Source: Thunnus maccoyii | Lineage: Eukaryota; Chordata; Actinopteri; Scombriformes; Scombridae | Reading direction: 5' to 3' | DNA: 64,000 nt | Assembly (NCBI RefSeq): GCF_910596095.1 | Contig: NC_056538.1 | Coordinates: 34,555,422-34,619,421 of the forward strand | Part shown: positions 1 to 10,668 of the stretch, piece after piece | Position numbering within the stretch: the first letter of the stretch is position 1 | How the letters are laid out: each line of letters opens with the position of its first letter | Notes under the pieces: generated by a model | What the model saw: only the letters and a program-made list of their open reading frames with translations | What the model was told of the DNA's origin: nothing | Database searches by the model: none | Translations under genes and position numbers: made by a program

Positions 1-390
1 GTGACTCCTCCTGGAGTCAACACAATAGTTCACTTCTTTAGTTTTGTAGAGGCTTGATTTTAAGAAGAAATTTGATTCCCTTTCCACTGCACCACCCTGC
101 ACCTGTCTATTTTCTAATATTTATCAAGTTGAAGTGATTTTATCAGGTTGTGCTTATGTGTTATGTTGTGAACGTGTAAACTGTATCTACAAAAACTGAT
201 CAGGGTCCCTGGTTTCACAATATGTATTTACATATTCAGTAGGCAGAGAAATACAATAAATAAATCAATAAAACATAACTTGTGTCTGTTTGGTTTTTAG
301 TCAATTTGGAAACAGTTTTTGTCTTTTGAGCAGGTCGATAGATCGCGGTCACATCTCCTTTAAGATAAGAGTATGCACGCACATCCAAAC
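1..390. repeat. Direct duplicate of 7067-7456
   Basis: The first 390 bases recur at 7067-7456 in the same orientation with only scattered substitutions and no net length change. The window starts inside the unit, so its left edge is not visible. The two copies lie on either side of the first odorant receptor gene, which suggests a local duplication inside the receptor cluster. No coding sequence was recognised in it. Confidence 0.9.
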
Positions 391-429
391 TGAAGCGTGT
401 AGGTGCTGAGCCGAATGTGAGCAAAAAGT

Positions 430-635
430 CAAAAAACAAAGACATAGCTTGCACACCACAGGGCTCCAATGTCCACCTGAATTTGTTGCACAAAGATGAC
501 GTTTCGAGCACACCTGGTCTTCATCAGACTCAAATGACAATAGCACAACGCCATTTTAGACAAGTCACATGATGTGGTCACATGACCCTTAACTCCAAAG
601 TGACCCAAATACATCCCAGGGGTAACAATTCGGGA
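430..635. repeat. Repeat arm, inverted copy at 3010-3232
   Basis: This arm is the reverse complement, with moderate divergence, of 3010-3232. The shared part includes a stretch reading like the dispersed fish motif 'cttcatcagactcaaatgac'. The pair could be the ends of one 2.8-kb element or two independent insertions in opposite orientation. No transposase was found between them. Confidence 0.75.
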
Positions 636-908
636 TGTGCAGAGAGCCCAGTATTTTACTACTGAGCTAAAACTTTACTCATCGCCTCATTGCAGACAGA
701 CCTCTATCTATTTATACACCCATAACACAGACAGCACAGCGTGTAACGTGTAGTGAAGAACTTCAAAGGTGATTCTTGCTTTGCATTTTTCATTTATTGC
801 CTGTTTTTTTACAACCTAACTTTGTGGAAAGGAGAAGGGGAACAACAGGTTATGGAGAGTCTCTTGGGAGCACTTTGCTTGTATAAGTGGCTCAGCTTTA
901 TCTCTGGA

Positions 909-1894
909 TAGGGCTGCTCGATATTGGCAAAAATCATAATCACAATTATTTCAGTCAATATTGAGATCATGATTATTTAACACATTTACTTTTTGACTCT
1001 CATTTTTGCCAATGCAGATATATGCACATATTTTTTTCCACCTGGCGTAGGAGACTATTACACCTGCAATCATAGATTGTACTAATGATCAAGAAAGACA
1101 ATATATGAGGGAAGAACTTAGGAAGACTGGAGTTCCAGAGCTCAGCATTAAAACTTTAATGAACCTGCCAAGTGGGTGGGAGCAGCAGAGTTTTCATTGA
1201 GTTTATTAGGCAGACAGGATTAATGTGTAGGATTTAATCTTTGGTCTTCAGTCCGAAGCAGAGGGTGGCGGTAATGTACCTAATATGCTGGTTGCCAACC
1301 GCTGTTATAAACCAAAAAGAAGAGGAAGAAAAAGTTTTTTCAAACAGAGTGGTACATCCTGTCAACCGAGGGGTTTCCTATCTGTGCAGACAAACACCGC
1401 AGCTCTCAGTTTGGATCCAACCAGAGCACCAAGCCCCGGTTTGTTATTCAGGTTAAAGTGGCAGCTGAGTGAAGTGGAGCCTGTGGAGGAAACACCAGTA
1501 AGCCCCATTGTCACTACAGGCTGATTCACTTGCTACAGGTGAGTTTCTTCTTGTGGAGCTGACATGCAAACTATTTTGGTTTAGTAACTTTCAGCTGTCA
1601 GTTAGCCTGGTGAAAGCAGGTTAGCCGGCTGCTGGTCAGGAGCTGCTGCTGACAGACGGCCGGTTCTGTGGATAGAGGCACTTGACGCCTGTTGGAGGCG
1701 TTTAGGGAGGGGCGAAAGCACACCACTGTAAAGGGAAGGGGTGTGCTAGATTTGCAACACAAGACAAAACGAGAGCATCATTACAAAATGACAATAATAA
1801 ACAATAAGCGTTTTATCTCGATTATCTTGTTTTCATAATCATTGGAAGCCAAAATCGTAATTAAATATAAAATTCGATTAATCGCACCACCCTA
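909..1894. mobile_element. Non-autonomous hAT-like DNA transposon
   Basis: The element begins TAGGGctgctcgat and ends with the imperfect inverse, atcgcaccaccCTA. It is flanked by 8-bp direct repeats (tctctgga and tctctggg, 7 of 8 identical). An 8-bp target duplication is typical of hAT elements. No transposase frame is visible. Related, inverted copies lie at 35440-36090 and 40600-40850. Small open frames at 1241-1524 are probably chance. Confidence 0.65.
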
Positions 1895-2960
1895 TCTCTG
1901 GGGAACAACCCCAACTCTGGGACTGATGCCCAATTAGGAAATGTGTGTCATGTAGCAGGTGGATGTGACTCCCCTCGTTGAGACCTGCTGATAGACGTAA
2001 GACGTAAGAGAGACACTGAGATAGCGATGTAACCGACCTGTGAGCTGGTATTTAACATGTTTTTCTTCCTGAAAAAATATTTGTATGACACAAATATTAG
2101 CAAAAAACCCCACTATTTGTGCTTTTTCGAATAACGTATTTGTATTCAGGCACACCCCTAGTAACAATATATACGTTCAAAAATACACACAAGAATATAC
2201 AGAAAAATATATATAATCTATATGCATATGAAAGTAAACATGATAATGGTTGTGTACATAGTACTGTATACAAAAAGTTCACGATTCAATGGTGTGTGAC
2301 AACACTTGATAAATATCAAGAAAAAACCTTGTTTTATAATAAATATACACAGATATAAATAAATATAAGAATAGGCTGGTGTAAGATAACATTAACTAGA
2401 CTGCTACCAGAGAAAACACTATGTATAAAAGTATGCAACACTACACTATGCACAAATATATACAAAAATATGCTTGCAAAGGAAACCTAAAGTAGGATAT
2501 CCTAGAATACCATCGGGCTTTGGGAGCCTCTGTGCAGCACAGTTCCGAGATGCGAGTTAACATCTGTGTCGTTGCCTTGGAAACTCTTGGTAGCGTAGCT
2601 CCTTTTAAGGAATAGGCAGTGCGTAAAATGTGGCGTAGCAGGTGAGTGAGTGGTTGAGTGAGAGAGCGAGCGGTAGAAAAGTGACGATGAATGCGAACGG
2701 AGCAGAGGAAAAGGTTCGCAGGAAGTTGTCAATCTGGCAGTAAACGGACAGTACAGACTACAGTGTGTCAGTTAATAAATGCTGCAGCTTGTCAAAACCA
2801 AGAAAAGTCACGTCTGTTCTTTCCCCAACTGCTAGACAAGTGAAGAGGGTTATCTCTGAAGTTAGCAACAATGGGTTAGCCAAACCTGAAGACGCTAAAT
2901 AGAGAAATAGAGAACCGCCGCCACGCCACAGCAGTCAACCTAGGGGAAACACTGATCATA
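1895..2960. other. Non-coding; possible old LTR near 2500-2960
   Basis: No gene is seen. 2155-2225 is an inverted copy of 2960-3030 (about 70 bp), so the stretch may be a fold-back element. Around 2780 there is an AATAAA followed by a sequence resembling the end of an LTR, but paired ends and a target duplication could not be defined. Confidence 0.4.
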
Positions 2961-3009
2961 TACATATAGATTGTATGTATTTTTATTTATATTCTTGTGT
3001 GTATTTTTG

Positions 3010-3232
3010 TATGTATATATTGTTATCCCTGGAATGCACTTGGGTCACGTCAGAGTTTATGGTGATCACATCAGGTGACATGTATTCATGTATATATCTG
3101 AGATGGCGTCGTGCTATTGTCATTTGAGTCTGATGAAGAGCAGGTGTGCTTGAAACATCACCTTGGTGCAATAAGTTATTGTGGATATTGGAGCCCTGCA
3201 GTGTGTAAGGTATTTCTTTGTTTTTTCACATC
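3010..3232. repeat. Inverted partner of 430-635
   Basis: This is the reverse complement of the arm at 430-635. Both include the segment about a cttcatcagact-type motif and a block beginning near 'ggagccctgcagtgtgtaag'. It abuts the DIRS/Ngaro relic on its right. Confidence 0.75.
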
Positions 3233-3289
3233 TCCTTCACTAACAAATGCCACGCCATTTGAGAAGTATTTAAAAGAATAATTTATTAG

Positions 3290-4520
3290 ATTTGGTGAGA
3301 AGATTCAGGAAGAATGGGATGAGGGTTGATTGCCGGGGGGATGAACGGGAGCCGGGGGTTCGTAGGGGTCGTATATGGTGGGATAATAGGGGATGAGGGG
3401 AGGGATGAAAGGGGGTTGATTGGATGGGGATGAACGATGGGAACAAGTATCCTGTATGGATGGTTTGGATACAACGGGGGAGGAGGTCTGCTGTCAGGGG
3501 TAGATGTTTCAGTACGAGCTGATATTCTGTCTGTCTTAAGCCTTTGATTAACATGTTGACAGGGGAGTGAGAAATCAAAAGGGGCTGGAGCTCCAGAAAG
3601 CAGTTTGATGAAGAAATTTAAACTGCTCAGGTACTCTTGGATAGTGGATGTTCTGATTTTGAGAACTGAGTGGGCATGAGTGAGGAAGCTGGGTAATGTT
3701 ATGATGTCGATGGACAGAAATGGTAGACTGTGCACTGTATGGAAGGTTTGAAACAGAACCATCCTGAATAGTATGACAAAAGAGTTTTAGGTTCAAGACT
3801 ATTGACTATGATTGCTTGTCGCAACGTGGTGACCAGGTAGAGAAGCTGAGGATTCAGGTGAAGACTGTGGCTGAAAACAGAGGAACCAGTGTTGGATAAA
3901 GATCCAAGTCTGCTGCCGAGGATTTGAATTTCTGAAATGAAAAATGGGAGCAGGAGACAGAGATGGAATTTTGTAGCCTGGAACATGGATGGTTGTCTGC
4001 GTGGACAAGGATAACTTTTTGGACCACTCATGCCGCTAAAGAAGGGCAGCGATGACTATGGGGTAGGTCCCCTAGACGAAGGAGAGAGCAAGGACAGTTC
4101 TGGCGGTCAATCCGAGGCAAACCATCTACTGCCGTAGTAACTGCCGAATTCGATGGAGGGAGTCTCATCAGTGTTCAACTGGATGTCTAAGCTGGAGTAA
4201 GGCGGACTTGAGGGTAGCGACGATACAATGGGGTGAGGATGATGGAAGTTGTACGGAAGGTGGAAGACGTAAGGAAGTTTGTGGTTGTTGAGCAGAGTGC
4301 TTCGGAAAGGGACTCAAATATCTTGGGGCTGCTTTTGTGCCCAAAAGTGAGACGGACGGCAAAATAGTAACGACCTTACCAAGAAACGCCAAAGAACCTC
4401 CAGAAATCAGAATGAATAGGCAAGACTTTGAAGGCATTAGTGATATCGGCTATAGCCAACCAGGCACCATGGCCAGCAATACGGACGAGGTTGATGACAT
4501 GTGATTTAGTTGTATAATGC
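3290..4520 (-). pseudogene. DIRS/Ngaro-type retrotransposon relic (RT to tyrosine recombinase)
   Basis: Read on the minus strand, 4520-4300 encodes pieces typical of the reverse transcriptase of DIRS/Ngaro elements: GHGAWLAIADITNAFKVLPI, then RYYFAVRLTFG and KSSPKIFESLSEALC. A stop codon lies after GVSW. The D of ADITNAF is the first catalytic aspartate. Further downstream, about 3990-3590 reads as a tyrosine recombinase N-terminal region (LEPKTLLSYYSGW, then STIQEYLSSLNFFIKLLSG). The frame is broken several times and the catalytic R-H-R-Y part was not found; a proline-rich frame follows instead. The order RT then recombinase fits the family. This is an inactive relic. A Crypton origin for the recombinase part is less likely because the RT is present. 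Confidence 0.72.
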
Positions 4521-4912
4521 ATTGAAAAAATCTGCGCTGGGGATGAGGCTCTTGATACCAGGTGTGGTGCTATTTCTGTTTCTGCAGCTTTGACATATTT
4601 TTATTTTATTTTTTTATTGTTGCTAAGAAGCTTTATTTACATCGACGTCCTGCTCCCTCTTCCTGTGCAGCTTGTCATGTGCAGTAATATGCAGGGAGAT
4701 TTGTAGACGCCAGAATCAAGATTGTCAAGTTATTTTGATTAATCCTGCAGCTGTAGTCTGGGGGTCTTGCTCCTATATAGGGCCTGTTACATGTCTGCAC
4801 CTAGAAGCCCATCATTTCATTATCCCAGCCCTATACATCATGTACATTATGTGTATCCGTTTGGGCTTATGCTCTAACTTTAAAAACTACTTTGGTTAAA
4901 CATTCAGATTGT
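4521..4912. other. Non-coding spacer
   Basis: An AT-rich spacer between the DIRS relic and the upstream module of the first receptor gene. A 75-codon frame at 4672-4899 has no recognisable motif and is probably chance. Confidence 0.5.
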
Positions 4913-5018
4913 TTACTGAGAGATTGGTGGCATTAAGATGGAAGTGAGGCCATCAACCGGTTATGTTGTGACATCAGGAACCCGGAGGGAAAAGGCCAGA
5001 GATGACATCAGATAATTA
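4913..5018 (+). promoter_or_regulatory. Shared odorant receptor upstream module, copy 1
   Basis: This 106-bp block matches 8168-8273 with no length difference and few substitutions. It lies about 400 bp upstream of the first receptor ATG; the other copy lies about 205 bp upstream of the second. The shared position ahead of two otherwise diverged genes suggests the promoter or first exon region was duplicated with the gene. A function in receptor choice or transcription is inference. Confidence 0.6.
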
Positions 5019-5413
5019 GGTCGGTCTGTTGCTGTGGGCATCTTCTGTTTTTAAAGTTTAAAACAAGCAGAAGCAGAGTTTCAGTTCAGTTAGGAGGGAC
5101 TCAGTTTACAGAAAGTGCATGTTAGGATTCATGTGATGTTAAAATCTGTGTCTTTTCACATTGTATTGTTGTATTATACAAATTTTATATCGAGGAAAGG
5201 TATAACACTTTTTACTTTATCTATAAACAGTTTTATTTGTTTTCATGTTGATAAATGAATCACCGTCATTGCCATAGAGTGTCTATATATATGGTTGATG
5301 ATTTAGCCTAAAGTGTAAACTACACCTTTACAAATCTATAACAAACATAATAATTATGATTAGTTCATCCACTGAATACTGTTATGATTGCTTAATGAAC
5401 TAAATGAAGGATC

Positions 5414-6334
5414 ATGAACTCTACACAAGTTTCATATTTGGCTCTTGTTGCCTACTTTGACACTGGGTTATTTAAATATTTATACTTCATGATTGTCATG
5501 TCTTTATATATGTTAATAGTTTGTTCCAATGTTTTTCTCATTGTGATTATCTGTATGAACAGAAGCTTACATGAACCTATGTACCTTTTTCTGTGCAGCC
5601 TGTTTGTAAATGAACTGTATGGTAGTACAGGGTTGTTTCCATTCCTTCTGGTTCAGATCCTCTCTGACATTCACACTGTTTCTACTTTCTTTTGTTTCCT
5701 GCAGATTTTCTGTGTGCACTTCTATGGAAGTGTAGAGCTTTTCACCTTAGGTGTCATGTCTTATGACAGATACCTCGCTATCTGTTGTCCTCTACAATAT
5801 AACACACGGATGACATGCAGCAAGGTTGTAGTCCTTACTGCTTTCGTGTGGTTATATAGTGTACTTGCAACTGTTGTCATGATGTCTTTGAGTGCCACTT
5901 TACAGCTGTGTGGAAACATGATTCACAAAGTTTACTGTGACAACTACTCAATCGTCAAACTGGCCTGCTCTGACACAACAGTCAATAATATCTATGGCAT
6001 TGTTTACATCTTTACCGTAATAGTTTCTCTTATAATCCTAATTGTTTTCTCATACATGAGGATTCTTAAAATTTGTTTTTCTGGTTCTAAACAGACCAGA
6101 AGGAAAGCCGTCAGTACCTGCACACCTCACCTTGCTTCCCTGCTCAACTTCTCTTTTGGAGCTTTCTTTGAAATAGTGCAAGGCAGATTTAATATGAGCA
6201 GAGTACCAAATATGTTGCGCATTATTTTATCATTATACTGGCTTACATGCCAGCCGCTCTTCAACCCTGTACTGTATGGACTGAATATGACCAAAATACG
6301 CATCATATGCAAGAGTCTTGGTAAAAGAATGTAG
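5414..6334 (+). CDS. Odorant receptor (intact, single coding exon)
   Basis: A 306-residue class A GPCR of the olfactory receptor family. It would sit in the ciliary membrane of olfactory neurons, bind an odorant and signal through a G protein; that is family knowledge. Seen in the sequence: a short N terminus starting MNST with an N-glycosylation site at residue 2, seven hydrophobic segments, LHEPMYLFL at the end of the first cytoplasmic loop, MSYDRYLAIC at the end of TM3 (the MAYDRYVAIC motif), KAVSTCTPHL before TM6 and NPVLYGL in TM7. Extracellular loop 2 carries the usual cysteines. Length is normal and there is no interruption. The ATG at 5414 is the first in frame that leaves a normal N terminus. 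A second receptor follows in the same orientation 2.1 kb downstream, as in a receptor cluster. The exact subfamily was not resolved. Confidence 0.93.
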   Translation: MNSTQVSYLALVAYFDTGLFKYLYFMIVMSLYMLIVCSNVFLIVIICMNRSLHEPMYLFLCSLFVNELYGSTGLFPFLLVQILSDIHTVSTFFCFLQIFCVHFYGSVELFTLGVMSYDRYLAICCPLQYNTRMTCSKVVVLTAFVWLYSVLATVVMMSLSATLQLCGNMIHKVYCDNYSIVKLACSDTTVNNIYGIVYIFTVIVSLIILIVFSYMRILKICFSGSKQTRRKAVSTCTPHLASLLNFSFGAFFEIVQGRFNMSRVPNMLRIILSLYWLTCQPLFNPVLYGLNMTKIRIICKSLGKRM

Positions 6335-7066
6335 AATACTGGTGTCATCTGTCATCTAACAAATCTGTTCCTCTGGAATAACCAGTAAAAACACAAACTA
6401 ACAATAGTAGTGTTAACAGTGATGAGGACTGTATAATGTGTCTGAAATGTGTCCTAAATGATGTCAAATTAAACATGTAAAGAGTTGCTTTGAATCTCTG
6501 ACAGGTTTCAGTCACTAAAAATCAGTTCCCTGAACTGATTCTTGAGACGAATTCTCAAATGTTTAAAGATCTTTTAGTCGTTAAAGTCAGTCTATCATCT
6601 GAATTGTGTAGCTTATTCATAAGTTTAGTGAATCCTGATGTGTGAGATGGCTTCAGCCTTCACCAGTGACTCATTATTTTGTTGCTGTATTAGCACTTGA
6701 ATACTTTCAGTTTTTATTATTTATTCTAACTTAAAGACAAACAAATTAAAGATTTTAAATTTAGTCTAGAATATATGTTGATGTCCTACACAGTCTCCAA
6801 AACATGTAGAAGTGGTCTTCTCTAATGCAGCCATGAGGAATCTGTGGTCCATTGAACACTAATTCTTTTATTCAGAACATACTGCTCATGAGTGTACATG
6901 GATGTTATCCCTGTAATAGTTTGAAGAAAAGACTAAACTCAACAACAAATGTTTTTGATGCCCATATTTAAAATAAGTTACGAACAATTCATCAATTAGA
7001 GTCTTTTCTGTACATTTGTTTTCTTAACACCTCTTTTAAAGGGTAAAATTGACAAAATGCAGAGCA
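6335..7066. other. Non-coding, 3' flank of first receptor
   Basis: AT-rich sequence with no recognised gene. Part of it is probably the receptor 3' UTR; an AATTAAA-type signal lies near 6467. Confidence 0.5.
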
Positions 7067-7456
7067 GTGACTCCTCCTGGAGTCAACACAATAGTTCACT
7101 TCTTTAGTTTTGTAGAGGCTTGATTTTAAGAAGAAATTTGATTCCCTTTCCCCTGCACCACCCTGCACCTGTCTATTTTCTAATATTTATCAAGTTGAAG
7201 TGATTTTATCAGGTTGTGCTTATGTGTTATATTGTGAACATGTAAACTGTATCAACAAAAACTGATCAGGGTCCCTGGTTTCACAATATGTATTTACAGA
7301 TTCAGTGGGCAGAGAAATACAATAAATAAATCAATAAAACATAACTTGTTTCTGTTTGGTTTTTAGTCAATTTGGAAACAGTTTTTGTCTTTTGAACAGG
7401 TCGATAGATTGCGGTCACATCTCCTTTAAGATAAGAGTATGCACGCACATCCAAAC
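7067..7456. repeat. Direct duplicate of 1-390
   Basis: A same-orientation, same-length copy of the first 390 bases. After it the sequences part, and this copy continues through a G homopolymer (7490-7503) into a LINE fragment. Confidence 0.9.
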
Positions 7457-7559
7457 CGATACCATCCAAACCTTTAATCCAAAATCAGAGGCGGGGGGGG
7501 GGGGCATTTCCACACATATTAACCTCAAAATTGTTGTTGTTGTTCTGGAGAAAAACATT

Positions 7560-8165
7560 TACTGAGCTTTGACTATTTTAGATTATACTCAAATTTGTGC
7601 CTAGTTTATAAAATGTTAAATGGTTTGTCCTCCTCCACTATGTGACTATGTGTTCACTTGCTCAGTAAGTTCTATTAGATCCTCCAGAATATCCTCTATA
7701 CATGATTGGACCATTTCATCACACTGCATTTGGACAGTCAGCTTTCTCTGTGAAAGCCACAACTCAGTGGAACGTTTACCTGATGATATGAAGAACTGCA
7801 GTTTTATCAATACATTCAAAGCCAAATTAAAACATCTGCTAAAGACCAATCAGCTGTGTGACCACTGAGTCTAAACTCCATCTATGGTCTTCTCATTAGC
7901 GCAGATAGTCTTGTTTTTAATTTGACAAGTTTACATTATTCATTTCTAATTGACATTGTGGGTGTATGTGATGTTGTGTGTAGCTTTGTATTTTGTATTT
8001 TGTATTTTGTGTTCTGTGTGTTTTTTGTTTTGTACTGTTTGTTGTTGTGCTGTTGTATGTTTTGATTGTGGGGGACTACGGATGCAAATCAGCTTCAAGC
8101 TAACTCCGGTGCATCTTTAATGTTTAAAAACTGCACACTGTCCCAATCAATAAATCAAATTGTGT
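7560..8165 (+). mobile_element. Non-LTR retrotransposon 3' end (RT C-terminus and tail)
   Basis: Broken frames read LCLVYKMLNGLS and SAFSVKATTQWN-type text followed by MKNCSFINTFKAKLKHLLKT. This is the conserved C-terminal region of fish non-LTR reverse transcriptases. A non-coding tail follows, ending with 'ctgtcccaatcaataaatca' near 8160. The 5' part is missing, as in a normal 5'-truncated insertion. Its tail ends directly at the receptor upstream module. The exact clade was not resolved. Confidence 0.7.
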
Positions 8166-8167
8166 CA

Positions 8168-8273
8168 TTACTGAGATATTGGTGGCATTAAGATGGACCT
8201 GAGGTCATCAACAGGTTATGTTGTGACATCAGGAACCCGGAGGGAAAAGGCCAGAGATGACATCAGATAATTA
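8168..8273 (+). promoter_or_regulatory. Shared odorant receptor upstream module, copy 2
   Basis: This is the partner of 4913-5018, also 106 bp. It runs straight into TATAAAAG at 8272-8279, a good TATA box about 200 bp before the second receptor start. In the first copy the TATA is absent and about 40 bp of other sequence follows instead. Confidence 0.6.
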
Positions 8274-8279
8274 TAAAAG
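8272..8279 (+). promoter_or_regulatory. TATA box candidate of second receptor
   Basis: TATAAAAG at the edge of the shared module. It is correctly oriented for the receptor at 8478, with room for a 5' UTR of about 170 bases. A 'tgtttcag' just before the ATG could be a splice acceptor of a 5' UTR intron. Confidence 0.45.
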
Positions 8280-8477
8280 CAGAAGCTGCTGATCAGACGA
8301 GGAGGATGAAAAACAGACTGATATCAGCTTCACAATCAACACCAGCTACTTCATCATGTGTAACCAAACATCTTCTTTTCTGTCCTGAATTGTGAGAAAA
8401 GGTGAAGGATGTGTTTTGGTGGTGATGTTTTCTAAATGATTGCTTTCTTATGAATCTGTTATTCCGAATGTTTCAGT

Positions 8478-9404
8478 ATGAACAGCTCTATCACTACAAT
8501 CACCTTCACAATCTACGGTGCACTCGGTCTGTATAATTCTGCGCTTGTCATTTGCATCTTAGTCCTCTACATTTCCGGTTTGTGTGTTAACTTTTTCCTC
8601 GTTCTGGTTATTTGTGTCGAGTCTCGCCTTCACAGACCGATGTACGTTCTGTTGGTAAATCTGTCTCTGAGTGGAGTAGTAGGCAGTTCATCTGTGTGTC
8701 CAAACATCATCAAACACCTTGTGGTGAACAGGCAGGAGAGTTCTCTAGAGGGATGTTTGACACAAGTGTTTTTCACCAACGTGTACGGTGGCTGTATATT
8801 TTGTATTCTGGCACTGATGGCCTACGAGCGGTTTGTTTCCATCTGTAAACCTCTGGGGTATCACTCCATCATCACGCCAGCTAGAGTCAAACTAATGCTG
8901 GCGGTGGTTTATTTCATCCTGAGCTCGTCCTCGATCATCCAGGTTTATCTGACGTCAAGACTCACACTGTGCAGACACACGGTGGATAAACTTCTATGTG
9001 ACAGTCTGGTGATCGCAAAGCTTTCATGTAAAAAGACGACTCTGATCGGTGTTTACGGTCTGTGCTGCGCCGTCTTTGTCATCGTTTTACCGTGTTTTCT
9101 AGTCTTTCTCTCGTACTTTCATATTTTCCTGGTGATCCTAAAAACCTCGAAGGAGTCCAGGAGGAAAGCGCTGCGGACGTGCACGCCGCACTTAGTGACC
9201 TTCATTAATTTCTCCGTGGCGTCCTTTTGTGGTGTCACTTATAATCGTCTGAGTCACGAAGTTCCACGAGCTACGAATATTTTCATAAGTTTGAATTTTT
9301 TTGTCATTCCCCCTCTTCTGCATCCCATAATTTATGGTATTAAAATGCAGGAGATCCGACAGAGTATAAACAGAATAATGAAATGGAGAATAATACAATC
9401 ATGA
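8478..9404 (+). CDS. Odorant receptor (intact, single coding exon)
   Basis: A 308-residue olfactory receptor GPCR. It starts MNSS with a glycosylation site at residue 2, has seven hydrophobic segments and carries LHRPMYVLL after TM1. The TM3 end is MAYERFVSIC, so E and F replace D and Y of the usual MAYDRYVAIC. KALRTCTPHL precedes TM6, and TM7 ends HPIIYGIK where most receptors have NPIIYG. The protein is clearly diverged from the receptor at 5414 and the frame is intact, so these changes look like lineage features rather than decay. Its GC content is higher than that of the first receptor. Upstream are the shared module and a TATA box. Confidence 0.92.
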   Translation: MNSSITTITFTIYGALGLYNSALVICILVLYISGLCVNFFLVLVICVESRLHRPMYVLLVNLSLSGVVGSSSVCPNIIKHLVVNRQESSLEGCLTQVFFTNVYGGCIFCILALMAYERFVSICKPLGYHSIITPARVKLMLAVVYFILSSSSIIQVYLTSRLTLCRHTVDKLLCDSLVIAKLSCKKTTLIGVYGLCCAVFVIVLPCFLVFLSYFHIFLVILKTSKESRRKALRTCTPHLVTFINFSVASFCGVTYNRLSHEVPRATNIFISLNFFVIPPLLHPIIYGIKMQEIRQSINRIMKWRIIQS

Positions 9405-10395
9405 ACCTTTTTAAAGGACAGTTAATATTTTCTTCGTAGCTCACAGCCGATAAATCACACTGACTGTTGGTTGTTACGGTTGATGGATTGTTATTTTTGT
9501 TCACTGAATGTTGACACCTGGAACTATTGAATCAGGTATTGATCCCTGTGGAGGCTTCAGATCATCTCATGTAAAGAAAATGGAAACTGAAAGAGAGATT
9601 GTTGAGTTTCTTTTATTTGAATGTTGCAAAGAGAAAAATAATCATGAAACTTAAACTAGAAATGTTCAACAATAAAGGGATTAAAAATAGACTTTTTGAG
9701 TTCCTGTCAATGAATAAGAATTGATAAATAAATTAAAGTATAGTCACCAGCTGTTCATTTACATTATTATTATTATTATTAATGTTTGTTGTCTATTAGT
9801 GTAACTGAGTTTGCTCAATAAAAACATTTTGCAATTTTAAAAAAGGTCATGTTAAGCAACGTACGATCATATGATATTTAAATGATGAGAACATTTTAAT
9901 TAAGATCTGTGTTGAAAAAGGGTTTTATTTACATAATCTATTAACCTGTCAATTCAGACCAAAACTACCCAAAGATTCTCTTTATTTGTTCTTTCTTCTT
10001 CTAAACTCTTCGGCCTATTTTTGTCACTATGCGAGTCTGTGTATATTTATAATGTGATATGTTTACAACATATTTGTGTTTATGTTGATTTTTCTGCATT
10101 CAGTGATAATGAACATGATGATGTTGAATAAAACAAACCTTCATGTGTTTTAATTAAATGTGAGTTTATTTTATCTCCTCATTGACACTCTGGAGTTTTA
10201 CACTGACAGTTAAATCTTATCCGCCTCCCCAACTTCATTCAAACTTTATTTTACTTTACATTATTATTTTCATAAACAATTAATCTGTTTTATTAATTTA
10301 TTATGTCTACAAACTGTTAATTTTGTCCAATAAACAATTAATATTCTGTCTTTCAACTAACTGACTACTTTATTATGAACTTTTAAAACTCAATC
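9405..10395. other. Non-coding, AT-rich
   Basis: No gene was seen. A short (ATT)n tract lies at 9764-9782 and AATAAA signals occur near 9817 and 10128, but no coding sequence precedes the latter. Confidence 0.5.
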
Positions 10396-10668
10396 AGGGC
10401 TGCAATTATTCATCATTATCGATTTTTTATTTAGTTCATGAAATGTGAAAAACTGGAGTCAGTTTCTCAGAGGCTGCAGTGACATCTGCAATGTTTCCTC
10501 TGACAGTAAAAGATATTCACTTCACTTCATGTATGATGAAGACAAACAGAAAATCATCACGTTTTAGAAGCTGGAAGTAGAAGTTTTGGTATTTTTGCTT
10601 GAAAAATGACTGAAATTATTAATTGATTATGTAATTAATTGCTGTTGAATTAAATTGTTGCAGCTCTA
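10396..10668. mobile_element. MITE with GCTGCAA-type inverted ends
   Basis: This 270-bp element starts agggctgcaattattcat and ends with the rough inverse ttgttgcagctct. Pieces with the same ends lie near 13390-13445, 21752 and 24466. No coding capacity is visible. The superfamily was not resolved. Confidence 0.5.

Noticed and set aside
1241-1524. Two overlapping plus-strand frames
   Set aside because: They lie inside a non-autonomous transposon and are not kept in its inverted relative at 35440-36090.
2500-2960. Solo LTR
   Set aside because: An AATAAA and LTR-like end were seen, but no matched TG/CA ends or target duplication could be defined.
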